Positions 1 to 7,826 of a DNA stretch of 39,172 nt are shown in pieces. Numbering within the stretch: position 1 is the first letter of the stretch; the number at the start of each line of letters is the position of its first letter. The translations under genes were made by a program, and so were the position numbers. The notes beneath the pieces are model-generated. The model ran no database searches. It worked only from the letters and a program-made list of their open reading frames with translations, and was not told the origin of the DNA. The stretch lies in the NCBI GenBank assembly GCA_903914955.1, contig CAIWRB010000403.1, positions 1 through 39,172 on the forward strand, read 5' to 3'. This stretch comes from an uncultured Chloroflexota bacterium. GTDB taxonomy: Bacteria > Chloroflexota > Anaerolineae > Anaerolineales > Villigracilaceae.

Positions 1-1146
1 AGTCAAATTCATGTGGGTGACCACGTCAGCATTTTTGGCTACCCCGGCATTGGTGGAGATACGATCACGTTCACCCAGGGGAGCGTTTCCGGCTTTACCT
101 TTGAAGATCAACTCGGTGACCGCGCCTGGATCAAAACAGATGCAACAATTGCCGGCGGCAACTCCGGCGGTCTTGGCGCAGATGATAACGCCCGGATTAT
201 TGGCGTTCCCACTCTGGCCTCCGCAGGCATCGCAGGCGGAAACGTGACCGACTGCCGTCAGATCCAGGATACAAATGGGGATGGCACAGTCGATCAAAAT
301 GACAGTTGTATTCCCATCGGCGGTTTTATCAATGCCATGCGCCCAATTCAACTGGCTCTGCCGCTCATTCAATCAGCGCAGGCGGGCAAGCAATATGTCA
401 GCCAGTTCCATGTACCGGGAACGGTAACAGAAGCAGGTTCCGGCAATGAATCGGCAACTGGTTTCATCTGGCACAATGCAACCTATGCTTCCAATGGCTG
501 TGACCTGGGCGATGTTGTTACATCCTTCCAATCCTCGATTCTCTGTATTGGCGCATCCTTTACCTATTCCGGAATGACCAAAGGAGAGGCGGTCCGCGAA
601 CAATGGTTCCTTAATGGCAACCCAGCCGGAGAATATTCTTATGGCTGGGAATTTGACACTGACGGCACTTTTGGCACATACCTGCCAAATAATGGTGACC
701 CCATGCCGGAAGGCGAATATTATCTGGAGATGCACGCCGGTAGCAGCGATAGAGTGATCGGCACTTCTGGCACAGTAATCGTTGGCAATGGCGGCAGTGG
801 AACAACTCCTGCTCCTGCTCCATCTCCGCAGGGAAATACAATAACGGTTTTCGGCGTTCTCACTGATGCAGATACCAAAAACCCCATCTCTGGCGCATAC
901 GTCATTATTCTATCGCCTGGAATGACATATGACCAATGGGGAAGCAAGAATTACGAAACTAAATATGTTGAGGGAAGTATCAAGACGGATGGTAGTGGTA
1001 CATATGCAACTACAGACATTCCGCGAAATACACAATTCACAATTGTCTTCGCCGCAGATGGGTATCGTGATAAGTTTGGAGATAATTTAGAGATTTCATC
1101 AACCGACCCTGATCGGCTTGAATTGAACGTCGAAATGAACAAGTAA
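1..1146 (+). CDS. secreted trypsin-like serine protease, C-terminal part (5' end outside window)
   Basis: The frame is open from base 1, so this is the C-terminal 381 residues of a longer protein. A GNSGG motif preceded by TDATIAGG (bases about 145-171) is the catalytic-serine loop of the S1/HtrA-like trypsin fold; the His and Asp of the triad lie upstream of the window. A loop DTNGDGTVDQNDSC follows (about bases 271-315) and resembles a dockerin/EF-hand-type calcium loop. The middle part (about bases 460-785) looks like an Ig-like beta-sandwich, followed by a Gly/Pro/Ala linker and a C-terminal carboxypeptidase-regulatory-like domain (GVLTDADTKNPISGAYV). The domain order suggests an extracellular or cell-surface protease; the substrate is unknown. 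The gene ends at a TAA just before a strong bidirectional terminator. The GTG at base 13 is only an artefactual start. Confidence 0.8.
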   Translation, partial: SQIHVGDHVSIFGYPGIGGDTITFTQGSVSGFTFEDQLGDRAWIKTDATIAGGNSGGLGADDNARIIGVPTLASAGIAGGNVTDCRQIQDTNGDGTVDQNDSCIPIGGFINAMRPIQLALPLIQSAQAGKQYVSQFHVPGTVTEAGSGNESATGFIWHNATYASNGCDLGDVVTSFQSSILCIGASFTYSGMTKGEAVREQWFLNGNPAGEYSYGWEFDTDGTFGTYLPNNGDPMPEGEYYLEMHAGSSDRVIGTSGTVIVGNGGSGTTPAPAPSPQGNTITVFGVLTDADTKNPISGAYVIILSPGMTYDQWGSKNYETKYVEGSIKTDGSGTYATTDIPRNTQFTIVFAADGYRDKFGDNLEISSTDPDRLELNVEMNK

Positions 1147-1162
1147 GATCGCTAAACAAAAA

Positions 1163-1200
1163 AACATCCCGTTCCGATTTTGCTGAACGGGATGTTTTTT
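1163..1200. terminator. bidirectional intrinsic terminator
   Basis: A perfect 12-bp stem (1163-1174 with 1185-1196, sequence AACATCCCGTTC) closes a 10-nt loop. It has an A-run on the left and a T-run on the right, so it can terminate both the protease gene on the plus strand and the convergent endonuclease IV-like gene on the minus strand. Confidence 0.93.
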
Positions 1201-1205
1201 TGTTA

Positions 1206-2069
1206 TCAGGATTTCTTTTCCTTCTCTCCACTTGCCTTCATCCAGGCTTTCTTCATATTCATCGCATCCTCCTCCATAATGGGACTCTCACACATGATGC
1301 GTCCGCCACAACCGAATTTATTTAATGCCTTGAACAAAGCATTCATATTCAAGTCTGCATCAGCAAGCGGAAGATGATTTTTTTCGCCTTTGGGGCCGTA
1401 TTCAATACCGGAGAGATGAATATGTAATCGCTTCAGAGCTTGACCGCCAAGTTCACGGCCATAGATTTCCAACAGCCGCGACCATTCTTCATAAGTATTC
1501 ATTGAGCCGTCGCCGGGGCGCGCGTGCAAATGAGCGAAATCCAAACAAGGCTGTACCATGTCGATGGCTTTACTCATCGCAATCGCGTCTTCGAACGAGC
1601 CAAGCATGGCAGATTTTCCCATGGTCTCCGGGCGGATCGTCACGTTATCGCCGTTCTTCTTTAGCTCAGTCACACAACCCTGCAAACGTGGAATGGTGAC
1701 TTTCAATACTTCAAGGGGATCATTCAAAAAATATGAGCCGGGATGAAAAATTATATCTGTTGCGCCTGCGAGATACCCGTAATGCGCTGCATCCATTAAT
1801 CTTTTGCGCGATTTGGGCCATTCCTCATCGTTCGCATTTAAGTTTATAAAATATGGAGCATGAACACTCAACGCCACGCCATGTTCTGCACCTGTAGACT
1901 TGATCAATGCGCAGGTAGCCTCGGTCACGCGCACCGACTGCACCCAGCCGAGTTCCAATGTGTTCAGCCCAATGGATCTGCTAAATTCAATCGCCCCAAC
2001 AGAGCCACCCGGTTTCTTCGGTGTACCAGTGGGGGAGCCAACTGTTCCAAATTTAAACGATAAGGTCAT
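1206..2069 (-). CDS. endonuclease IV-like TIM-barrel protein (AP endonuclease family 2)
   Basis: A 287-residue protein of the Nfo/xylose-isomerase-like TIM-barrel superfamily. Metal-ligand motifs appear in order: SVHAPYFINL (His), IIFHPGSY (His), IRPETMGK (Glu), CLDFAHLHAR (Asp, His), HIHLSGIEY (His), KNHLPLADADLN (His) and IMCESP (Glu). These match the trinuclear zinc site of endonuclease IV, which cuts DNA at abasic sites. The Asp-X-His pair of E. coli Nfo is replaced by a KNHLPL-type segment, so a DNA-repair role is likely but not certain. I chose the ATG at 2069 rather than 2108 because it overlaps the stop of the upstream gene as ATGA, like the two preceding junctions, and because the conserved domain begins there. 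It is the last gene of the pgpH-ybeY-dgkA chain. Confidence 0.82.
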   Translation of the reverse strand: MTLSFKFGTVGSPTGTPKKPGGSVGAIEFSRSIGLNTLELGWVQSVRVTEATCALIKSTGAEHGVALSVHAPYFINLNANDEEWPKSRKRLMDAAHYGYLAGATDIIFHPGSYFLNDPLEVLKVTIPRLQGCVTELKKNGDNVTIRPETMGKSAMLGSFEDAIAMSKAIDMVQPCLDFAHLHARPGDGSMNTYEEWSRLLEIYGRELGGQALKRLHIHLSGIEYGPKGEKNHLPLADADLNMNALFKALNKFGCGGRIMCESPIMEEDAMNMKKAWMKASGEKEKKS

Positions 2070-2467
2070 GGTGAAACTCCAGAAAATAGGAAAACCAGTT
2101 TTGCCCATAATGGCGGGCCGAGGATCAACAACCCGATCAAGATCGCCGCTATTGCGGCCACAAGAACTGCGGCGGCACCGACATCCTTGCCAATTTTCGC
2201 AAGTGGATGAATATCCGGACTGGCAAGGTCCACCACAGCTTCGATGGCGGTATTCATAAATTCAGCCGCGAACACCATGGCACTCGTCAAAACGAGAATC
2301 GCCCAATCATACGCTGGAAGGCGCAGCCATAATGTCAAAATAAAAACAACGCTGGCGATGCAGCCATGAATCCACACATTTTGTTGCGTTCGAAGAACAT
2401 GATACCAACCCTGAAACGCATATCGAAAAGAAGCGACCCGCGAAGATAAAAAAGACTTCACGATCAT
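2066..2467 (-). CDS. dgkA: diacylglycerol kinase / undecaprenol kinase family membrane protein
   Basis: A 133-residue integral membrane kinase of the DgkA/UdpK family. The signature is intact: EFMNTAIEAVVDL, then HPLAKIGKDVGAAAVLVAA, which carry the catalytic Glu/Asn and Mg-ATP-binding residues. Three hydrophobic segments are visible (around residues 33-50, 55-72 and 97-125). Gram-positive members mainly phosphorylate undecaprenol, recycling the lipid carrier for cell-wall synthesis; that substrate is inferred here. The start at 2467 forms an ATGA overlap with ybeY, which implies translational coupling; the upstream in-frame codons to 2533 lie inside ybeY and look non-native. Length is normal for the short bacterial form. 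Confidence 0.9.
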   Translation of the reverse strand: MIVKSFLSSRVASFRYAFQGWYHVLRTQQNVWIHGCIASVVFILTLWLRLPAYDWAILVLTSAMVFAAEFMNTAIEAVVDLASPDIHPLAKIGKDVGAAAVLVAAIAAILIGLLILGPPLWAKLVFLFSGVSP

Positions 2468-2916
2468 TCCGCATCCTGTATCTTGACATAAGACAAACCA
2501 AGTCTTGACAGAACCTCGGCCTGCGCGTTCCACATGCGGGTTTTTTCCTCTACCTCGGCATGATCGTGGCCAAGCAAATGCAATGTCCCATGCACAACGA
2601 GCAGTTGTACTTCCGCCTCAACACTGTGACCTGCAGCCTGCGCCTGTTCCGCCGCACGCGGGATCGAGATAAGGATATCCCCCAGATAAGGGATACCGGT
2701 TTCAGGGTCTGATTCAGAGGCGGGGAATGAGAGTACATCTGTGGGTGCATCCACACCAAGGTATTCCAAATTTAATTCGTGGAGCTGCGAGTCGTCTGTC
2801 AGGACGATGGTCATGTCTGCATCAGCCGGAGCAGACGCCAGATCCAGTGTGATGCGAGCAGCGCGTTCAAGCAATGCTGATTCCAAAAAATCCTGTTGAT
2901 TATCTATGTTGATCAT
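2464..2916 (-). CDS. ybeY: YbeY endoribonuclease / 16S rRNA maturation factor
   Basis: A 150-residue protein of the UPF0054/YbeY family. The zinc-binding signature HGTLHLLGHDH lies near residues 110-120 and supplies three His ligands of this single-strand-specific RNase. A second family block, PTDVLSFP, is at about residues 58-65. YbeY acts in 16S rRNA 3'-end processing and ribosome quality control. The start overlaps the stop of pgpH as ATGA (2913-2916), and its own stop overlaps dgkA in the same way. The pairing of PgpH, YbeY and a DgkA-type kinase is a commonly conserved neighbourhood in Gram-positive bacteria, which supports all three calls. Confidence 0.95.
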   Translation of the reverse strand: MINIDNQQDFLESALLERAARITLDLASAPADADMTIVLTDDSQLHELNLEYLGVDAPTDVLSFPASESDPETGIPYLGDILISIPRAAEQAQAAGHSVEAEVQLLVVHGTLHLLGHDHAEVEEKTRMWNAQAEVLSRLGLSYVKIQDAE

Positions 2917-5024
2917 TCTTCTTTTCTCGCGGCAGGAATGGTTAAATCTTTGTACGGCAAACTTGCGCTGGGATATTGAATGCGTGGATGATATGTGCCG
3001 CGCAGAGTAACTGCGAATGATTCAATGATCAGATTCAGATCACGGAGCGTGAGAAGTGTATCGTCCAATTGATTGAATTTTTGTACAGTATCGATCACGC
3101 TTCGCACCAGCGCGCGCAGATCTTCATCGGAGTCAGGACGCTCAGCGCGGGCGCGGGCCTCTGTGGCATCTGCAAGCATCAGCAAAGCAGTTTCCCGTGA
3201 CTTCGGGCTGGGACCGGGGTATCGGAATTTTTCAATATCCACTTTGGTCACATCGCCGCCTGCCGCTTCCATGGCTTGATTGTATTGATAGCGCGTGATC
3301 AGAGTTCCGTGGTGTTCAAGAATAAAATCATGCAGACGATGCGGCAGACGATACTTCTTCGCCAACTGCACACCATCTGTGACATGACGAATGATAGTGG
3401 CCGCGGATACTTCAGGGACAAGATCATGATGTGCGTTTACATTTCCAGGAATTTGATTCTCAATAAAGAAGATCGGGTTGAGGGCTTTGCCAATATCATG
3501 AAATTGTGCGCCTACGCGGGTGAGTAATGGATCCGCGCCAATCTTCTCGGCGGCCTGCTCGGCGAGATTGGCAACTTGCAAACTATGCTGGTATGTACCA
3601 GGCGCGTTGCGGAGAAAAAATTTTAAGAGCGGGAAATCCGGGCGTGATATATCCAGCAGTTGTAAAGCGGTGGTCAGGCCGAGTGATTGAGCGAGAAGAT
3701 ATTGAAGCACAAGTGCAACGCTGGCCGCAGCGAACCCGGAAAATATAACAATACCAATAAATTGAACAATACCCAGCCAATCCGGCGGGAAGAATGGCAG
3801 CCTAAATGCGATAAGGGCTACAAACCCTGAAAGCGAAATGGCCAAACCCGCCCGTAGGAATCCCAAAAAACGACGGGCCGGGCCAAGTGCCAACAGGCCG
3901 ATCAGTGATGAGAGTAAATAATACGGAGCAAGATCAAGCGTATTTGGTAAACCATACGCAGCCAGCAAACAAAGCGGAATAACGATCACGAGTCCAGCTT
4001 CAAGCCCAAATAATGTGGTGATCAACAGCCCGGCAGCTTGCAAGGGATAACCATACGGCGCAAGCGTGCGGTTGGTGAACAAACGCGCACCTATCAAAAA
4101 GACAAGAAAGATCAGCGCAATAACCAGAATACTACGGGGATCATTCACAACCGAAGAACGCCGCTGACGGAAAAAATAAAGGGGGACCAGAACTGCTGAA
4201 ATAACGATCAAAGCGATCGCGCCAACCATATCCTCCCAGCGCTGACCGGGACGGATCATGCCAAGTTGTTGAAAGGCTTCGAAATCTGCGGGAGTAATGA
4301 TCTCTCCAGCCGGCACGATCGTCTCTCCTGTTTTATACGTGCGCACGATAGGCTTGACTGCATCACGAGCCGATGCGCCTGCGGCGATGGTCAACTCTTC
4401 GCTGTAAAAACTATTGGGAACAATGAAGGCATCCACTAGTTCGATCACAAGCGCGAATTGCTGTTCATTCAAAGTAAGGCTGACAAAAGAAGAAACACCC
4501 GCCTGGGCAAACTCCACTTTGTCTTCATAGATCGCGCGGCGCATGACCTGCTCCAGTACCCGCAAAGCCTCTACACGGACGGTTTCCCAACGCGAAGCAG
4601 ATATCGCCAGAAGATAATCGATCGTTTCCGCATTCAAACGCACATCACTGAGCGCAATTAGTGATGTGCGTTTTTGCTCAAGGCTTATTTCACTATTATC
4701 CCGCACTGAAGTTATAGATTGCGCTGCAGTGTTCAACCGCGTAATCTGCTGACGCGCAATCGCCGCATCCGGCTGACTATAAATAGGCTGCACCGCGCTT
4801 TCTGCCGCTTTGCGGGCTTCCTCCGTGCGAACCTCGCTCACATATTCGATATCACGTGGAGATTGCAGTGTGATTTGCGCAACATCGCCCACCTCCAATG
4901 CCTGTGTGACCGGACGCAAACCGATAGGCAAAGTTAGCGCGGCAAAAGATCCAAGACTGACCACAACGATCAAGCTGATCTGCAGAATACGAATACGGGT
5001 GGAAACCGGGGTACGTGCGGGCAT
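2913..5024 (-). CDS. pgpH: PgpH-type 7TM-HD phosphohydrolase (cyclic di-AMP phosphodiesterase)
   Basis: A 703-residue membrane protein. It has an N-terminal transmembrane helix, an extracellular 7TMR-HDED-type region (roughly residues 35-270), a bundle of about seven hydrophobic helices (roughly 285-470) and a cytoplasmic HD domain. HD-domain metal ligands are visible: TYQHSLQVA, QFHDIGK, NAHHDLV, LEHHGTLI and LMLADATEAR. PgpH proteins hydrolyse c-di-AMP, which controls potassium and osmotic balance and cell-wall stress; activity here is inferred from the family. I prefer the ATG at 5024 to the GTG at 5060, because the GTG lies inside a 15-bp hairpin and the residues it would add are not membrane-like. 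No good Shine-Dalgarno precedes 5024. Confidence 0.9.
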   Translation of the reverse strand: MPARTPVSTRIRILQISLIVVVSLGSFAALTLPIGLRPVTQALEVGDVAQITLQSPRDIEYVSEVRTEEARKAAESAVQPIYSQPDAAIARQQITRLNTAAQSITSVRDNSEISLEQKRTSLIALSDVRLNAETIDYLLAISASRWETVRVEALRVLEQVMRRAIYEDKVEFAQAGVSSFVSLTLNEQQFALVIELVDAFIVPNSFYSEELTIAAGASARDAVKPIVRTYKTGETIVPAGEIITPADFEAFQQLGMIRPGQRWEDMVGAIALIVISAVLVPLYFFRQRRSSVVNDPRSILVIALIFLVFLIGARLFTNRTLAPYGYPLQAAGLLITTLFGLEAGLVIVIPLCLLAAYGLPNTLDLAPYYLLSSLIGLLALGPARRFLGFLRAGLAISLSGFVALIAFRLPFFPPDWLGIVQFIGIVIFSGFAAASVALVLQYLLAQSLGLTTALQLLDISRPDFPLLKFFLRNAPGTYQHSLQVANLAEQAAEKIGADPLLTRVGAQFHDIGKALNPIFFIENQIPGNVNAHHDLVPEVSAATIIRHVTDGVQLAKKYRLPHRLHDFILEHHGTLITRYQYNQAMEAAGGDVTKVDIEKFRYPGPSPKSRETALLMLADATEARARAERPDSDEDLRALVRSVIDTVQKFNQLDDTLLTLRDLNLIIESFAVTLRGTYHPRIQYPSASLPYKDLTIPAARKEE

Positions 5025-5036
5025 AAAGAAAAGGTG

Positions 5037-5085
5037 GTGACAGTCATCTTTGCAAAACACACTTTAGAGTAAAGATGACTGTCAC
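5037..5085 (-). terminator. 15-bp hairpin between yqeY and pgpH (terminator or attenuator)
   Basis: A perfect inverted repeat pairs 5037-5051 with 5071-5085 around a 19-nt loop. Read on the minus strand it is followed by CACCTTTTCTTT, a weak pyrimidine/U tract, directly before the pgpH ATG. It lies 6 bases beyond the yqeY stop, so it could partly terminate yqeY transcripts or protect their 3' end. Confidence 0.7.
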
Positions 5086-5091
5086 TTAAAA

Positions 5092-5538
5092 TTATTTCGT
5101 GAGCAACTCTTTTACCGCCGCGCTGATCGCATCATTAGGAGCGCGACCCGCAACTTTGGGGATGACAATCTTCATCACTTTACCCATATCGCCCGGCGCT
5201 GCCGCGCCTGTCTCGGTGATCGCAGCCTGCACCAACGCATGCAGTTCCTCGGCAGGCATGGCTTTGGGAAGGAAAATCTCCAGCACTTTGATCTCCGCTT
5301 CATTCCCTTCAATGAGATCGGAGCGATTTGCTCTCTTAGCTTCTTCGATGGCTTCGCGACGATTCTTGATCTCTTTTTGGATCAATGCCACCACAGCCAT
5401 ATCATCAAGGGCGATACGCTTATCCACTTCGATCTGCTTGACGGCAGCCAGCGCCATGCGAACCGTGCGCTTGCGAACTTCATCGCCGCTCTTCATGGCT
5501 TCTTTCACTGCTTCATTAAGTTGAGTTTTTATATCCAT
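5092..5538 (-). CDS. yqeY: GatB/YqeY domain protein
   Basis: A 148-residue protein matching the YqeY family: KTQLNEAVKEAMKSGD at the N terminus, a central AIEEAKRANRSDLIEGNEAEIKVLEIFLP block and a C-terminal MGKVMKIVIPKVAGRAPNDAI segment. The family corresponds to the tail domain of GatB of the Asp/Glu-tRNA amidotransferase and is thought to bind tRNA; its precise role is unsettled. I place the start at 5538 instead of 5646, because the family N terminus begins there and a TATAAT box lies only 6 bases upstream. The longer version would translate promoter sequence. Confidence 0.9.
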   Translation of the reverse strand: MDIKTQLNEAVKEAMKSGDEVRKRTVRMALAAVKQIEVDKRIALDDMAVVALIQKEIKNRREAIEEAKRANRSDLIEGNEAEIKVLEIFLPKAMPAEELHALVQAAITETGAAAPGDMGKVMKIVIPKVAGRAPNDAISAAVKELLTK

Positions 5539-5544
5539 ATTTTG

Positions 5545-5550
5545 ATTATA
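5545..5550 (-). promoter_or_regulatory. -10 box of yqeY, predicted leaderless
   Basis: A perfect TATAAT on the minus strand ends 6 bases before the yqeY ATG. Normal -10 to start-site spacing would put the first transcribed base at or next to the A of the ATG. The -35 region is poor. Confidence 0.65.
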
Positions 5551-5679
5551 CCCTTTCATTAATTGGATGAAGAACCCGCTTCCTCCCAACGACTGAAGTG
5601 TTGCAACATCCCTGGCATTTCCACCGCTTGACATTTCGCATCGCAACCCAGGTTTACAAATCGACTCATCTCTTCGGGA

Positions 5680-6309
5680 TTATAAATCCACAAATTTTAC
5701 ATACATTTCAGGCGGGAGTATTTTTTTCAGAAGCTCAAATTCGTATTGCGTACGTTTGACTGCGGCGACGCGCGCATATTCAAAACGCGGGCCTTGTTTG
5801 GGCGAGTCTAAATTCATTTTGCCATGTGAGTCGTCAGGTAAAAATTTGAGGGATAATTTTTTCAGGAATGGGATAAAGTACAAAACATCCAAAGGGAAAT
5901 ATATCTTGCCGGAGTGTAGGCTCGAGCTTTGGAGCAAATTCTTTTGAACAGGATCAATTTCGATCGGACGCGAAGCCGGGGCCATGCCACTATGTTGGTC
6001 AAGCCACAGGGAAACATAATTGGTATGAGAGTAGAAATCCTGCGCGGTATGAGTCAATCTCCCAAAAGCGATCCATGCGGAAAGTACGCCGGGCGAAAGC
6101 AATGAAGCAAGCACGAAACCGCGCTGCTCGTTGATATAGCGATTGCCCTTCTCGATGGCGTTATTGTCAAAATGAAATTCATCGTGACCGATCTGCCCGC
6201 TGAGCGTATCCTGCTTGCGATTGGCGGCGATGATGATCTCAAGCGCGCGCGGACTAAAATGTGAGCCAAGGGCTTCGCGGGTCATTTCTTCGTGAATGGG
6301 GATAAGCAT
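5680..6309 (-). CDS. Het-C / zinc-dependent phospholipase C-like protein
   Basis: A 209-residue protein without an obvious signal peptide. It begins MLIPIHEEMTREAL, and has GHDEFHFDNNA near residue 41 and GRLTHTAQDFYSHTNYV near residue 83. These His/Asp-rich helices match the Het-C (fungal heterokaryon incompatibility C) and bacterial zinc phospholipase C/P1-nuclease type fold, in which such residues bind zinc. Function in bacteria is unknown; a hydrolase is the best inference. The gene is monocistronic, divergent from the adenosyltransferase gene, with only 46 bases between the start codons. Its TATAAT lies 6 bases before the ATG. Confidence 0.7.
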   Translation of the reverse strand: MLIPIHEEMTREALGSHFSPRALEIIIAANRKQDTLSGQIGHDEFHFDNNAIEKGNRYINEQRGFVLASLLSPGVLSAWIAFGRLTHTAQDFYSHTNYVSLWLDQHSGMAPASRPIEIDPVQKNLLQSSSLHSGKIYFPLDVLYFIPFLKKLSLKFLPDDSHGKMNLDSPKQGPRFEYARVAAVKRTQYEFELLKKILPPEMYVKFVDL

Positions 6310-6315
6310 TCGAAA

Positions 6316-6321
6316 ATTATA
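6316..6321 (-). promoter_or_regulatory. -10 box of the Het-C-like gene, predicted leaderless
   Basis: A perfect TATAAT on the minus strand stands 6 bases upstream of the ATG at 6309, the same spacing as for yqeY and the gene at 6356. No convincing -35 is seen. Confidence 0.6.
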
Positions 6322-6343
6322 AGCGAGGCTGTGATTAAGTGGT

Positions 6344-6349
6344 TATAAT
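6344..6349 (+). promoter_or_regulatory. -10 box of the cobalamin adenosyltransferase gene, predicted leaderless
   Basis: TATAAT is followed by GCGCGC and then the ATG at 6356. The 6-base gap leaves no room for a Shine-Dalgarno in the transcript. It forms a compact divergent promoter region with the box at 6316-6321. Confidence 0.6.
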
Positions 6350-6355
6350 GCGCGC

Positions 6356-6898
6356 ATGACTTTTTATACCGCAAAAGGCGATGACGGCACAACCGGCTTG
6401 CTCGGTGAGGGACGCGTCCCAAAGTATCATGTCCGCATGGAAGCGATCGGCGCTTTGGATGAAGCCTCCGCCGCGATTGGGCTGGCTCGTGCGCAGTGCA
6501 GCGCACCTCAAACCGCGCCAATTTTGCTGGAAGCGCAGCGCGATCTTTACAAGCTAATGGCAGAAGTAGCCGCAACTCCAGAGAACGCGCAACGCTTTCA
6601 TTTCATTAATGAAACGCGCGTGAACTGGCTGGAGAAACAAACCGACGAGCTGAGCAAGATCGTTGAGATGCCGAAGGAATTTATTTTGCCCGGCGACACT
6701 CTGGGCGGAGCGACGCTTTCGATGGCGCGCGCCATTGTCCGCAGGGCTGAGCGCTGCGTGGTCAGTCTCTTCGATGACGAAGTAGTTATCAACGCAGACT
6801 TGCAGCGTTATTTAAATCGGCTTTCATCTTTATGCTTTGTGCTTGAGCTTCTCGAAAATCAATTCATTGGGAAGAAAACTTCGCTGGCTAAATCATAG
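6356..6898 (+). CDS. PduO-type cob(I)alamin adenosyltransferase
   Basis: A 180-residue protein of the PduO-type ATP:corrinoid adenosyltransferase family. It shows the N-terminal ATP loop (FYTAKGDDGTTGLLGEGRV), the LDEASAAIGLAR helix, and the C-terminal signature RRAERCVVSL followed by YLNRLSSLCFVL. The enzyme transfers the 5'-deoxyadenosyl group of ATP to reduced cobalamin, making coenzyme B12. No other cobalamin gene is in the window, so a role in salvage or repair of adenosylcobalamin is as likely as de novo synthesis. It is followed after 13 bases by a DUF554 gene, probably cotranscribed. Confidence 0.92.
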   Translation: MTFYTAKGDDGTTGLLGEGRVPKYHVRMEAIGALDEASAAIGLARAQCSAPQTAPILLEAQRDLYKLMAEVAATPENAQRFHFINETRVNWLEKQTDELSKIVEMPKEFILPGDTLGGATLSMARAIVRRAERCVVSLFDDEVVINADLQRYLNRLSSLCFVLELLENQFIGKKTSLAKS

Positions 6899-6911
6899 GA
6901 ACAAATATCAC

Positions 6912-7613
6912 ATGACAGGTACTTTCATTAACGTCGCCGCCATTCTGATCGGCGGGACGATTGGCTTAATTTTCGGTGCGCGTATTCCTGAACGATTTAA
7001 GAATACCGTCATTGCGGGCATGGGACTTTTCACCGCCGCGATGGGTTTGCAAATGTTCTTCAAGAGCAATAACCAATTGATCGTATTAGGCGCGATCATC
7101 ATTGGCGCAATGTTAGGCGAATGGATCGGGATCGAGGATTGGCTGCAATCTCTGGGAGAGACTCTTGAAAAACGATTCTCCCGTGACACTGAAACTGGCG
7201 CCGGTTCGAGATTTGTCCGTGGCTTTATGGTTGCCTCTTTGCTATATTGCATCGGCCCCATGGCGATCTTAGGTTCCATTCAAGACGGACTAACCGGCGA
7301 TTACAAATTGCTGGCGGTGAAATCTACACTGGATGGATTTGCATCCATCGCATTCGCATCCACATTAGGAGTGGGCGTGATGTTCTCGTCACTGATCATC
7401 CTTGTTTATCAGGGAGGGATCAGCCTTTTGGCAGGGCAACTCAACGCGATCGTCACCGACCCGATGATGGCAGAAATGACCGCAACAGGCGGTGTGATCC
7501 TGATGGGAGTTGCCTTCAACAATTTGCTGGAGATCAAGAAGATTCGTGTGGGGAATTTCCTGCCGGCGCTGGCGGTAGCTCCACTGATCGTGTGGGTATT
7601 GAGTCTTTTCTAA
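6912..7613 (+). CDS. DUF554 family integral membrane protein (YdfK-like)
   Basis: A 233-residue protein with about seven hydrophobic helices. The family is recognised by the N terminus FINVAAILIGGTIGLIFG, the SLLYCIGPMAILGSIQDGL block in the centre and GGVILMGVAFNNLLEIKKIRVGNFLPAL near the C terminus. DUF554 proteins are putative transporters of unknown substrate. I chose the ATG at 6912; the upstream in-frame stretch to 6837 overlaps the adenosyltransferase and is not hydrophobic. A weak AGGA lies 11 bases before the ATG. A terminator follows at 7655-7701. Confidence 0.88.
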   Translation: MTGTFINVAAILIGGTIGLIFGARIPERFKNTVIAGMGLFTAAMGLQMFFKSNNQLIVLGAIIIGAMLGEWIGIEDWLQSLGETLEKRFSRDTETGAGSRFVRGFMVASLLYCIGPMAILGSIQDGLTGDYKLLAVKSTLDGFASIAFASTLGVGVMFSSLIILVYQGGISLLAGQLNAIVTDPMMAEMTATGGVILMGVAFNNLLEIKKIRVGNFLPALAVAPLIVWVLSLF

Positions 7614-7654
7614 AGCTACCCACAAAATTAATGCTTTGGAAATAGAAGGAATAG

Positions 7655-7703
7655 AACTTCTCTAAACTAAATTAGTATCTATTTAGATTAGAGAAGTTTT
7701 TAA
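7655..7703 (+). terminator. intrinsic terminator after the DUF554 gene
   Basis: An 11-bp stem pairs AACTTCTCTAA (7655-7665) with TTAGAGAAGTT (7688-7698), followed by more T residues. The stem is AT-rich and the loop is 22 nt. Confidence 0.75.
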
Positions 7704-7808
7704 ACTCTGCACTCATGCGACAAAAAAATTCGGCTTGTTTTTATTTATAGAGGAGGCTTATTGAGAATTGCGGGAGAGGGAACGCGCTCCTTTTAATAAA
7801 AAAGCCAA

Positions 7809-7817
7809 TGATATAAT
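7809..7817 (+). promoter_or_regulatory. extended -10 promoter of the giant Thr/Pro-rich gene
   Basis: TGATATAAT is an extended -10 element (TGn plus TATAAT at 7812-7817). It ends 9 bases before the ATG at 7827, so the 5' leader would be only a few bases. The rest of the gap 7704-7808 holds AT-rich sequence with no ORF. Confidence 0.65.
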
Positions 7818-7826
7818 CGTGTACTA

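Noticed and set aside
2108-5646. Longer start codons at 2108, 2533, 5060 and 5646 for the minus-strand genes
   Set aside because: They run into the preceding genes or through promoter and hairpin sequence, and the family N termini begin at the shorter starts with ATGA overlaps or close -10 boxes.
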